From: Bacteroides sp.
GTDB taxonomy: Bacteria > Bacteroidota > Bacteroidia > Bacteroidales > Bacteroidaceae
Length of the DNA: 27,930 bases
Direction: 5' to 3'
Assembly: GCA_030151845.1 (NCBI GenBank)
Contig: JASLCM010000121.1
Coordinates: 1 to 27,930, forward strand
Made by a program: the position numbers and the translations under genes. The notes under the pieces are model-generated. The model saw only the letters and a list, made by a program, of their open reading frames with translations, was not told the DNA's origin and ran no database searches. Every line of letters begins with the position of its first letter. Positions within the stretch are counted from its first letter, which is position 1. This document shows positions 1 to 7,272 of this stretch, piece after piece.

Positions 1-34
1 GTATTTCATCCTTATTTTTATCCCCCTTCATCAT
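1..34 (-). CDS. Possible start of a further gene downstream of the acyl-CoA ligase (partial)
   Basis: On the minus strand an ATG at 34-32 opens 11 codons (MMKGDKNKDEI) that run off the window edge without a stop, 12 bp after the acyl-CoA ligase stop codon. The spacing suits a second gene of the same operon. Eleven codons are too few to name a family, and chance openness over this length is likely. Confidence 0.25.
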   Translation of the reverse strand, partial: MMKGDKNKDEI

Positions 35-46
35 ACATCTCTATAA

Positions 47-1846
47 TTAATACATTCTATCGATAACCTCTTTATAGTTTTTAGCTATAACCGCTCTTCG
101 CAACTTTAAAGTGTTAGTTAGCTCTCCATTCTCCATACTAAAGGGTTCTGGCAAAAGAGTAAATCTCTTTATCTGCTCGTAATAGGCAAACTGCTGCTGC
201 AAGGTTGCTATGCGAGACTTTATCAACAGATTTATTTCTGGCTTAGATAAAAGATCTACTCTATCCTTATATACTATCCCCTGTTCTTTAGCATACTCCT
301 CTAAATACTTATAGACTGGAACAATTAGCGCAGAGACAAACTTACGCTGATCTGCAATAATCGCTATTTGGTCGATATACTTATCTACAACCATCTTGGT
401 CTCTATGGCTTGTGGGGCTATATACTTTCCATTGGAGGTTTTAAATAGATCTTTAATACGCTCAGTTAAATAAAGATTTCCATCTTTAAAGTAACCCGCA
501 TCACCTGTCCGGAACCAACCATCCTCATCAAAAGCTTCTGCCGTAGCCACAGGGTTCTTGTAATATCCTTTAGTTATAGTTTTACCCTTTAACATAATCT
601 CATTTTCTGCTCCAATTTTCACCTGAACATCAGGCATAGGGTAACCAACAGAGCCAATCTCATAGCCAACCTTGTCTGTACAACTTACAGTTGCAGTCGA
701 CTCAGTCAACCCATACCCCACAATCATATCTATACCTACTGCATGCGCAAAACGACAAACCGTATCAGGAACAGCGGCACCAGCTGTTGGAAAGAAGTTT
801 CCATTTTCAATTCCAAGCGTCTTCTTCAAAAGAGCTATAACCGTTTTCTCATAAAACTTATACTTCAGGTGCAATAGAAAAGGAGGTTTTTTACCTAAGC
901 GAACATAATTTATATTATGCTCTTCACCTACACGTATTGCATCAAGCATCATGTTTTTCTGGATTCCACTACTCTTGCTAATCTTCTCTTTAACACCAGC
1001 ATATACCTTCTCCCAGAATCTAGGTACACTACACATTAAAGTTGGTCTTATTTCAGTAAGAGAGCGCTGAATATCATGTGGACGTAAATTTACACAGTTT
1101 ACAACCCCTTTATGAATACAGAAATAGACCCAAGTTCGCTCAAACACATGGGTCATGGGTAAAAAGTTCATAGAGACATCCTTATCGGTCATATCTACCA
1201 ATCGGATATCGTGAATTCGAAAAGCCTCTAAATAACAAGAATGATGTAACATTACACCTTTAGGATTACCTGTAGTTCCCGAAGTATAAATAATGTTAGC
1301 CAAGTCATCTTCAGATGCTCGAGCAGTTCTTTCTTCTACTTTTTTCGATAAAAGCTTATCCTTTCCTAACTCTAAAAACTCCTCAAAATAGAGAGAGGTG
1401 TTATCTCTAGCATCCTTCACAACAGTTGAGTCAAAAATGATAATTCGCTCAAGAGAGTGACAAAGTCCGATTACACGAAAGGCTGCATCATATTGCTCCT
1501 GCTCGCCAACAAAGAGATAGCGTATTTGGGCATCATTTATTATATACTGAACCTGAGAAGATGAACTAGTAGCATATAGAGGTATTGTTACAGCCCGATT
1601 AGCGTATGCTCCAAAATCAACATATATGCTTTCTGGTTTATTTTGCGAGAAAACACCTAAATTTTCATGTTCTTCAACCTTCAAGGAGACAAGAGATCTA
1701 GCTACATTCTTTACTTTTTCTGAAAACTCATTCCAGGTAATCGGCATCCATTTAGCCAAGCTGTAGTCCCTATACTTTAAAGCAACTCTATCTTTATATT
1801 TCTTAGCTTGCTCATGCACAAGCACAGATAAGTGATGATATACCAT
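47..1846 (-). CDS. Long-chain fatty-acid--CoA ligase (AMP-forming)
   Basis: This 599-residue enzyme of the adenylate-forming superfamily should activate a fatty acid with ATP and CoA, through an acyl-AMP intermediate, for lipid synthesis or degradation at the inner face of the membrane. The family motifs are in order: the P-loop YTSGTTGNPKG near residue 190, the GYGLTES motif near 380, the GWFRTGD motif near 450, and a C-terminal TLKLRR segment near 585 that holds the conserved adenylation lysine. Length and motifs fit the FadD15-like long-chain ligases common in Bacteroidota. No membrane segment or signal peptide is evident. The ATG at 1846 is followed at once by a family-like N-terminus. 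It is divergent from the ArgE-like gene, with a -7 box and an inverted repeat between them. The exact chain length of the substrate cannot be read from the sequence. Confidence 0.93.
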   Translation of the reverse strand: MVYHHLSVLVHEQAKKYKDRVALKYRDYSLAKWMPITWNEFSEKVKNVARSLVSLKVEEHENLGVFSQNKPESIYVDFGAYANRAVTIPLYATSSSSQVQYIINDAQIRYLFVGEQEQYDAAFRVIGLCHSLERIIIFDSTVVKDARDNTSLYFEEFLELGKDKLLSKKVEERTARASEDDLANIIYTSGTTGNPKGVMLHHSCYLEAFRIHDIRLVDMTDKDVSMNFLPMTHVFERTWVYFCIHKGVVNCVNLRPHDIQRSLTEIRPTLMCSVPRFWEKVYAGVKEKISKSSGIQKNMMLDAIRVGEEHNINYVRLGKKPPFLLHLKYKFYEKTVIALLKKTLGIENGNFFPTAGAAVPDTVCRFAHAVGIDMIVGYGLTESTATVSCTDKVGYEIGSVGYPMPDVQVKIGAENEIMLKGKTITKGYYKNPVATAEAFDEDGWFRTGDAGYFKDGNLYLTERIKDLFKTSNGKYIAPQAIETKMVVDKYIDQIAIIADQRKFVSALIVPVYKYLEEYAKEQGIVYKDRVDLLSKPEINLLIKSRIATLQQQFAYYEQIKRFTLLPEPFSMENGELTNTLKLRRAVIAKNYKEVIDRMY

Positions 1847-1870
1847 ATCGTTTTTAAATTATTTAAAATG

Positions 1871-1878
1871 CAAAGTTA
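1871..1878 (-). promoter_or_regulatory. Candidate promoter -7 box for the acyl-CoA ligase
   Basis: On the minus strand these bases read TAACTTTG, an exact match to the Bacteroidota -7 consensus TAnnTTTG, 24 bp upstream of the ATG at 1846. There is no clear TTTG -33 box at 19-21 bp, so this is a -7-only match. Confidence 0.5.
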
Positions 1879-1907
1879 TAGTTTAAATTGGAATTATGTA
1901 CAGGAGA

Positions 1908-1935
1908 TGATATTAATTTTAAGTAATTAATATCA
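1908..1935. repeat. Perfect 11-bp inverted repeat, candidate operator
   Basis: TGATATTAATT (1908-1918) is followed by the six bases TTAAGT and then the exact reverse complement AATTAATATCA (1925-1935). It lies in the divergent gap between the acyl-CoA ligase and argE, about 30 bp upstream of the first gene's -7 box and 65 bp upstream of the second's. It has no adjacent T-tract, so a terminator is unlikely. A binding site for a dimeric repressor or activator is the simplest reading, but no regulator gene is visible in the window. Confidence 0.5.
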
Positions 1936-2000
1936 GACAGTTACCTATAACAAGGATAAATAAATAGTTGTTACACAAACAGTATGTACCAACTTTTTTA

Positions 2001-2008
2001 TAACTTTG
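2001..2008 (+). promoter_or_regulatory. Candidate promoter -7 box for argE
   Basis: TAACTTTG matches the Bacteroidota -7 consensus TAnnTTTG exactly and lies 22 bp before the argE ATG. No good -33 TTTG is seen at the usual spacing. Confidence 0.5.
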
Positions 2009-2030
2009 CTTAAGTTAAAATCTAGAAATT

Positions 2031-3092
2031 ATGAGTTTTAAAAACTATTCTAACGAAGCAATCACTTTACTTTTAGATTTGATAAGAATACCTTCTTATA
2101 GTAAAGAAGAAAAGCAAGCTGCAGACCACTTACAAAACTTTATAGAAAGCAAAGGAGTCACCACTGCAAGAAAAGGAAATAACGTTTGGTGTGTTAGCCC
2201 TGGATTAAGCTTGAAAAAACCAACAATCTTATTAAACTCACATATTGACACTGTTAAGCCTATTTCTGGATGGAGAAAAAGACCTCATGAACCCAAAAGT
2301 GTAAACGATAAGATATTTGGTTTAGGAAGCAATGATGCTGGGGGTTCTCTAGTCTCTCTACTACAACTATTCTTTCTTCTAACATCGAAAGAACAGCCTT
2401 ATAATTTAATTTTTCTAGCTTCAGCAGAAGAGGAGATTAGTGGACTACAGGGAATCTCTTCAGTATTGCCCGAACTCCCTCCAATTAGCTTTGGGGTTGT
2501 TGGAGAACCAACCGGTATGCAACCAGCCATTGCAGAACGTGGCTTAATGGTTGTCGATGTAAAAATTCGAGGTAAAGCAGGACATGCAGCAAGGGAGGAA
2601 GGAGATAACGCTATTTATAAAGCCCTAAAGAGTATTGAGTGGATAAAAAACTTCCGTTTTGAAAAAAAATCAGAATTACTAGGGGAAGTTAAGATGACTA
2701 CTACTCAAATCAACTCAGGAACACAGCACAACATTGTTCCAGATCTCTGCGAGTTAGTAATAGACATTCGATCGAATGAGAGGTACAGCAACGAGGAGAT
2801 ATTTGAAACGATAAAAAGCAATTGCGAAGGAGAGGTTGAAGCTCGCTCTTTCAGACTTAAACCTTCAGCAACCCCTCTTGACCATCCCTTTATTCTCAGA
2901 GCGAAAGAGCTCGGATTGACTCCATTTGGTTCCTCAACACTATCCGATCAGGCTCTGATGGATTTCCCTTCTGTTAAGATTGGGCCAGGGTCATCAGCCC
3001 GTTCACACACCGCAGATGAGTACATTAAAAGGAGTGAAATAGAAGAGGCCATTGAGAGGTATTACCTACTATTGAACGACTTATCGATTTAA
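2031..3092 (+). CDS. argE: M20-family metallohydrolase, probable acetylornithine/acyl-citrulline deacetylase (ArgE type)
   Basis: This 353-residue zinc aminoacylase should remove the N-acyl group from an arginine-pathway intermediate in the cytoplasm. The M20 metal-site pattern is complete: H71-x-D73, D102 (GSNDAGG), the catalytic E133-E134 pair region (SAEEE), E159 (GEPTG) and H326 near the C-terminus (SARSHTADE). The residues from about 165 to 275 form the dimerisation lid typical of the family, with the conserved GKAGHAA segment. The length fits the short Bacteroidota ArgE proteins; in this phylum the pathway is known to run through N-acylated (succinylated) citrulline, so the substrate may not be acetylornithine itself. 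DapE or a general M20 peptidase are the alternatives. No other arginine gene is in the window. Its last 12 bases overlap the end of the convergent EnvC-like gene. Confidence 0.8.
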   Translation: MSFKNYSNEAITLLLDLIRIPSYSKEEKQAADHLQNFIESKGVTTARKGNNVWCVSPGLSLKKPTILLNSHIDTVKPISGWRKRPHEPKSVNDKIFGLGSNDAGGSLVSLLQLFFLLTSKEQPYNLIFLASAEEEISGLQGISSVLPELPPISFGVVGEPTGMQPAIAERGLMVVDVKIRGKAGHAAREEGDNAIYKALKSIEWIKNFRFEKKSELLGEVKMTTTQINSGTQHNIVPDLCELVIDIRSNERYSNEEIFETIKSNCEGEVEARSFRLKPSATPLDHPFILRAKELGLTPFGSSTLSDQALMDFPSVKIGPGSSARSHTADEYIKRSEIEEAIERYYLLLNDLSI

Positions 3093-4316
3093 CCAAGCCT
3101 CTGGGTTCAATTTTTCTCTCTCCTTGCGAAGCTGAAAATGCAAGATGGTTCGATGGTTATCTGAGGAGTCTGAGTGAATTTCACCCAAAACATCCTTCGT
3201 TTTTACAACATCACCAGTCTTCACCAAAGGTTTTACCAGGTTGCAATAAACGGATATATAATTTCCATGTCGAATCAATATATTAAACAGACCATTTAAC
3301 TCAAAAACGGCAGCTACTTTTCCATTAAAGATTGAGCGGGCCATAGCCCCTGGCTGCCCTTGAATATCAATTCCTTTATTATCTAGCCTTACATTTCGAA
3401 GGCCTTCTACAGCGTACTCTCCATACCGACTCACAATTATAAAAGGCCCCGTTATCGGTAATGGAAGTTTACCTCTATTGCTTGAGAAATTGGTCGATAG
3501 CTGAGCATCTGCCTTATTTAAAGAGAATTTTCCCATTGGAGTAATTGAAGTGCCCTCTTCAACACTCTCTTTTTGAGCCGCTCGGTTTGCTTTTTCTATC
3601 TCTTCAGCTATTAAACGCTCTATTTCAGCGTTTAATTTTTGCTGCTCTCTCTTCTTTTTGGCTATTTCACGCTGTATATCACCCTGTTTACTCTTAAGCT
3701 GTTGTACTAACTTTCTTTTAAGCTTTTCCTGATTCTCTAATGCGGCATTAGCTTGCCTGTGCTCTTTGAGTAAGATCTCTTTCGCCTCTCTAGTTTGCAA
3801 CAACTCTTGCTGTTTTCTCTTTACCTGAGTTTGCTTCTCCTCTATTTCCCCACCTTTCAGCTTTTGGTAAGAGGCATACTCATTCACATATCTCAACCTT
3901 CGATAAGATTGTTCAAAAGTTTCCGCCGAAAAGATAAAAAGAAGTTTACTCTGCAAAGATCTATTCCTATGCATATATCTAACAGAATTTGCATACTTTT
4001 CTTTCTTCTCGAGCAATTGCTCCTTAAGCTCCGCTAATTCTCGTTGAACTAGCTTAATTTCATTATCTAGCAAGGCTACATCATTTTGTAACATTGTTAA
4101 TAATCTTCTCCGTTCTGAGATTTGCCCTGTAAGTGTAGCCAAACTACTTAGTTCACTTTCTGTATTTTTCTTAGCTGTCTGAAAAAGACTTTCAGACTCT
4201 TTTATTTGCTTGAAGAGCATACTTCTCCTTCTCTCTAGCTCTTTTACCAAAGGGTTTGTTTGGCTATACAAGAAGAGAGGAATACATAAAGACAGGAAGA
4301 AGATTATTTTTTTCAT
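3081..4316 (-). CDS. EnvC-like murein hydrolase activator with coiled coil and degenerate LytM (M23) domain
   Basis: The 411-residue protein has an N-terminal signal peptide (about residues 1-18, hydrophobic, then SQTN), a long charged coiled coil (about 25-250) and a C-terminal LytM/M23 fold (about 285-405). That is the EnvC arrangement of periplasmic factors that activate amidases during septum splitting. The catalytic set of true M23 peptidases is lost. N313 stands where the first zinc histidine of HxGxD is expected (D317 is kept), N359 replaces the histidine of YxHL, and I391 replaces the first histidine of HxH (H393 is kept). It is therefore predicted to be a non-enzymatic activator. It is last in the dut operon, with its ATG overlapping the preceding stop by 4 bp. 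The partner amidase is not in the window. Confidence 0.88.
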   Translation of the reverse strand: MKKIIFFLSLCIPLFLYSQTNPLVKELERRRSMLFKQIKESESLFQTAKKNTESELSSLATLTGQISERRRLLTMLQNDVALLDNEIKLVQRELAELKEQLLEKKEKYANSVRYMHRNRSLQSKLLFIFSAETFEQSYRRLRYVNEYASYQKLKGGEIEEKQTQVKRKQQELLQTREAKEILLKEHRQANAALENQEKLKRKLVQQLKSKQGDIQREIAKKKREQQKLNAEIERLIAEEIEKANRAAQKESVEEGTSITPMGKFSLNKADAQLSTNFSSNRGKLPLPITGPFIIVSRYGEYAVEGLRNVRLDNKGIDIQGQPGAMARSIFNGKVAAVFELNGLFNILIRHGNYISVYCNLVKPLVKTGDVVKTKDVLGEIHSDSSDNHRTILHFQLRKEREKLNPEAWLNR

Positions 4317-4864
4317 ATAGCTTTAAAAAGTTCTATTAACTGATCCATGCCAATATACTCATATCTCGATGGAACAGTTGTCTCAACAAGCTCTTTTGTT
4401 AATTTGGAGAAATTATAAAGAGACACTACTATTTTTTTTCTAGAATGAACTCCAAAGTCAAAAGGTGTTAACTCCCCTCCTCCTTTTTTATAGAGCTGAG
4501 TAATATGACTCTCAATCTCCATATAAGTTGTTTTATTACCCACCTTTTGTTGAGCCTCATCCCAACTTAGTTGAGAATACTTTTTATTTAGCCTGTCAAT
4601 AAGCAGTATAGTCCTAGGGGTTAACTCAATCCTTCCAACCTCTATTCCAACAATTGGCATCCGAAGAGAGATCTGAATTATCTCTCCTTCTTTTAAGGAA
4701 AGCTGCCCTCCTATAGTTATCCCTTTATCAGAGGCAGATAAACTAACTCGAGAAGCAATCGAAAGCTGTTCTTTGGGATAGGTAGGAATTACCCTACTAC
4801 TTTTGCAACCCACTAGCAACAAAAGAGATGCAACTAGAAAAAGGATTTGATGTTCTCTTTTCAT
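4313..4864 (-). CDS. DUF4292-like lipoprotein
   Basis: A 183-residue predicted lipoprotein. Residues 1-20 form a short basic and hydrophobic signal ending in the lipobox LLVGC, with Cys20 as the lipidated residue. The rest is rich in beta-strand-like segments, and the central part (ISLRMPIVGIEVGRIELTP, then LLIDRLNKKY) resembles the Bacteroidota DUF4292 family, whose role is not established. It seems shorter than family members I recall, so the C-terminal part may be reduced. It sits between a TPR protein and the EnvC-like gene with 4-bp ATGA overlaps on both sides, which suggests translational coupling and a shared envelope role. That role is inferred from position only. Confidence 0.75.
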   Translation of the reverse strand: MKREHQILFLVASLLLLVGCKSSRVIPTYPKEQLSIASRVSLSASDKGITIGGQLSLKEGEIIQISLRMPIVGIEVGRIELTPRTILLIDRLNKKYSQLSWDEAQQKVGNKTTYMEIESHITQLYKKGGGELTPFDFGVHSRKKIVVSLYNFSKLTKELVETTVPSRYEYIGMDQLIELFKAI

Positions 4865-6594
4865 TTAGCAAGATATTTTCTCTGTTTTATTTTATTTAAC
4901 AACAATGCTGAAGCGTCTCCAAGCTCACTTGCTTTCTTCCAAAATGTTAGTGCTAAATCCACCTCACCTAATTTGTAATAGATATCACCAGCATGCTCTT
5001 GTATGGCAGCACTTGGCTCTGTTTCATGCTTTAGAGCCTCATCAATATAAATCCTAGCCTGTTCGAACTCCCCTTTTTGAAAAAGAATCCAAGCATAAGT
5101 ATCAAGAAAAGTGGGATTCTGCGGTTCTGCTTTAATTGCTTGATAAGACATCTCCTCTGCCTTATCCAACTCTTTCCTATCTACAGAGAGATAGTAAGCA
5201 TAGTTATTAAGTGTTCCCCAGTTGGAGGAGTTAAGCTCAATCGCTTTATCATATGCCTCATACATCAACTCTTTTTCTCCTCTTCTATAATAGCTATCAC
5301 CTAGCATGCTATAAATGTGAGAAGATAACTCCTTAGGCGTCTCCTCATCAATTAGTTTTTTTGCCTTTTCTCCGACCTCAATAGCCTCATCAAACCGATC
5401 TTCGGTGAGATAAGCTAAAACCAAATAAAAATAAAACTCTATTCTATCAGGATTAGTTATCATTGCAGGCTCACATAGACCAATAACCTCCTTTGGGTTT
5501 TCTTTCGACAAAGCCTCTCCAACCAACATCAGCCTAACAGCCGAATTTGAAGGATCTAGCTGTAAAACATGCTCTAACACAGGTTTAGCTTCGTCTCTCA
5601 TGTTTTTACTCATAAGATACTGTGCATACAACATAGGTAGCTGATCATCAAACTCATCTATAGCCAACACCTCATTAAAAAGCGAGATTATCTTCATACT
5701 ATCCTTTGTAGCCTCTTGCTCATTCTGAAGAATCAATTGACGCATCACATTTAACTTAACTTGTGAGTCTGTCTTTTTATTAAGAAGAAGTTTATCTAAA
5801 CTTTCCTTTTGTTTTTCTCTTTCACCTTTCTTTTGATAATAACTAGCTAGCGAGTAGAGCGCTATAGGATTTTCTGGATCTTTAGATAAAACCATTTCAT
5901 AACAATCTAAAGCCTGCTCCTCCATTCCCAGTTGAAGATATAAATCACCTAGTACAACACGGTATTTAAGTTCAGCTGGATACTCTATTATTAAACCCTC
6001 AATCTCCTCAATTGCTCTCTCCTTATCCTCCAAGTATAGAAACATTCTAAACTTCTCCATACTCAACTGTTCATTTTTTCCAAACCGTTCCTCTAAACTG
6101 TCAAGCAAACTAATAACCTTTGGATATTTCCCCTCTTTTGTATAAATATCTATCAGCATAAAAAGAACATCATCTCTCCCTGGGAATTGAGTACGCATAG
6201 ATTCCAGCAATGAGATTGCATCCTTCTTATCCTCCTTCTGGATATAGGCATTAACAGCCGCCAAACTATACCAGTAGTTTTCAGGGTCTAACTTTACAGC
6301 CTTTACAAGAAACTCTTCTGCAGCATTAAGGTCCTGCAAAATATAAGAGAGCTGAGCAAGCTCGTAAAAGGCCGGTGCTGCTGTCGGCTTATACTTTACT
6401 GCCTGTATTAATAAATCATAAGCAGCACTATAGTTTCCTGATTCCTTCTGGTTTACAGCCTCAAGGAAAAGATAACTGTAGGTTCGATCAACCTCTGGTG
6501 TACTAAAATTATTCGCCTTAGCACCCAATACAGATACAAAAAAGCAAGTAAAAAGCAATACGATACAAATACTATTTTTTAAACTATTGCACAT
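4861..6594 (-). CDS. Secreted tetratricopeptide-repeat protein
   Basis: This 577-residue protein starts with a signal peptide (hydrophobic residues about 9-25, then AKA) and is then built almost wholly of TPR units. Examples are the DLLIQAVKYKPTAAPAFYE segment near 60, LDPENYWYSLAAVN near 100, SKDPENPIALYSLASYY near 240 and LNSSNWGTLNNYAYYLS near 455. TPR arrays are scaffolds that bind other proteins, so a periplasmic or outer-membrane assembly role is likely. It has no lipobox and no enzymatic domain that I can see. It follows dut by 10 bp and overlaps the lipoprotein gene by 4 bp. Its partner is unknown; the neighbouring lipoprotein and EnvC-like protein are the obvious candidates. Confidence 0.85.
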   Translation of the reverse strand: MCNSLKNSICIVLLFTCFFVSVLGAKANNFSTPEVDRTYSYLFLEAVNQKESGNYSAAYDLLIQAVKYKPTAAPAFYELAQLSYILQDLNAAEEFLVKAVKLDPENYWYSLAAVNAYIQKEDKKDAISLLESMRTQFPGRDDVLFMLIDIYTKEGKYPKVISLLDSLEERFGKNEQLSMEKFRMFLYLEDKERAIEEIEGLIIEYPAELKYRVVLGDLYLQLGMEEQALDCYEMVLSKDPENPIALYSLASYYQKKGEREKQKESLDKLLLNKKTDSQVKLNVMRQLILQNEQEATKDSMKIISLFNEVLAIDEFDDQLPMLYAQYLMSKNMRDEAKPVLEHVLQLDPSNSAVRLMLVGEALSKENPKEVIGLCEPAMITNPDRIEFYFYLVLAYLTEDRFDEAIEVGEKAKKLIDEETPKELSSHIYSMLGDSYYRRGEKELMYEAYDKAIELNSSNWGTLNNYAYYLSVDRKELDKAEEMSYQAIKAEPQNPTFLDTYAWILFQKGEFEQARIYIDEALKHETEPSAAIQEHAGDIYYKLGEVDLALTFWKKASELGDASALLLNKIKQRKYLAK

Positions 6595-6604
6595 ATTCTT
6601 TTAG

Positions 6605-7036
6605 TTATTTAATACCTGTATGTCCAAACCCTCCTGCACCACGATCGGTCTCATCTAAGCTCTCTACCTCTTTCCAACTAGCCTGTTCACATTTTGCGTA
6701 AACCAACTGTGCAATACGCTCCCCGTCCTCCACAACAAACTCCTTATCCGAAAGGTTAACAAGCACAACACATAACTCACCGCGGTAATCGGCATCAATA
6801 GTCCCAGGACTATTCAAAACTGTTATCCCATGTTTAATCGACAGTCCGCTTCGAGGTCGCACTTGCACCTCATACCCTTCAGGAATAGCCATATATAATC
6901 CTGTCGGAATCAAACACCTACTTAAAGGTTTCAGCCGTACAGCCTCATCTAAGTTTGCTCTTACATCCATTCCTGCTGCAAGTTTGGTTGAATATTGAGG
7001 TAGTTTATGCTTTGATTTATTTATTACCTTTATCAT
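6605..7036 (-). CDS. dut: dUTP diphosphatase (dUTPase)
   Basis: A trimeric dUTPase that hydrolyses dUTP to dUMP and pyrophosphate, keeping uracil out of DNA and feeding thymidylate synthesis. All five family motifs are present in order in the 143-residue form: AGMDVRA (about 21-27), RPRSGLS (about 61-67), GTIDADYRGE (about 78-87), GERIAQLVYA (about 105-114) and the C-terminal RGAGGFGHTG arm (about 132-141). I chose the ATG at 7036. The reading frame opens four codons further upstream, but only with a TTG, and the ATG form begins MIKVINKS as expected for the family. It leads the operon that continues into the TPR, lipoprotein and EnvC-like genes; why a nucleotide-pool enzyme travels with envelope genes is unclear. 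Confidence 0.95.
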   Translation of the reverse strand: MIKVINKSKHKLPQYSTKLAAGMDVRANLDEAVRLKPLSRCLIPTGLYMAIPEGYEVQVRPRSGLSIKHGITVLNSPGTIDADYRGELCVVLVNLSDKEFVVEDGERIAQLVYAKCEQASWKEVESLDETDRGAGGFGHTGIK

Positions 7037-7094
7037 TTTTATTATCAATTAGTGTTTATATTGACGAAAATAGACATTTTGAACTGATAATTAA

Positions 7095-7229
7095 TAGTTT
7101 TGCAGTTAAATATCATGAACAGATCAGCGCTTTCGGACAAGGGAACCTCACTAGGTTTCTTGTTATACTGTAATCTTTAAACAGAACAAGCCGTAATTAA
7201 AAAGAGGACCCATAAAACTACGAGTCCTC
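7095..7229 (+). ncRNA. Candidate structured small RNA in the dut/glsB gap
   Basis: This gene-free stretch has an exact -7 match, TAGTTTTG (7095-7102), on the plus strand. It is followed from 7121 by an imperfect hairpin: AGAT and CAG (7121-7127) pair with CTG and ATCT (7068-7070 plus 7100, i.e. 7168-7170 and 7173-7176), then GACAA plus GGAACCT (7136-7148) pair with AGGTTTC plus TTGTT (7153-7164), with one bulged G at 7141 and a CACT loop. About 19 pairs form. The next hairpin (7204-7229) could end such a transcript, although its T-tract faces the other strand. No -33 box is found. It could also be the leader of dut read on the minus strand. No known RNA family was recognised. Confidence 0.3.
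7199..7229 (-). terminator. Rho-independent terminator of glsB
   Basis: On the minus strand GAGGACTCG (7229-7221) pairs with TGGGTCCTC (7212-7204): six Watson-Crick pairs, then one GC and two GU pairs, with an 8-base loop. A run of five T (7203-7199) follows. It begins 44 bp past the glsB stop codon. Confidence 0.75.
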
Positions 7230-7272
7230 CACTTATATTCTATACTTTCTCCCTGTTAGGCTCCAAGTACCC

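Noticed and set aside
6955..7173. Open frame of 72 codons on the plus strand overlapping the start of dut
   Set aside because: It is antisense to the conserved dUTPase N-terminus, has no family likeness and no ribosome binding site; the gap it enters is better read as non-coding.
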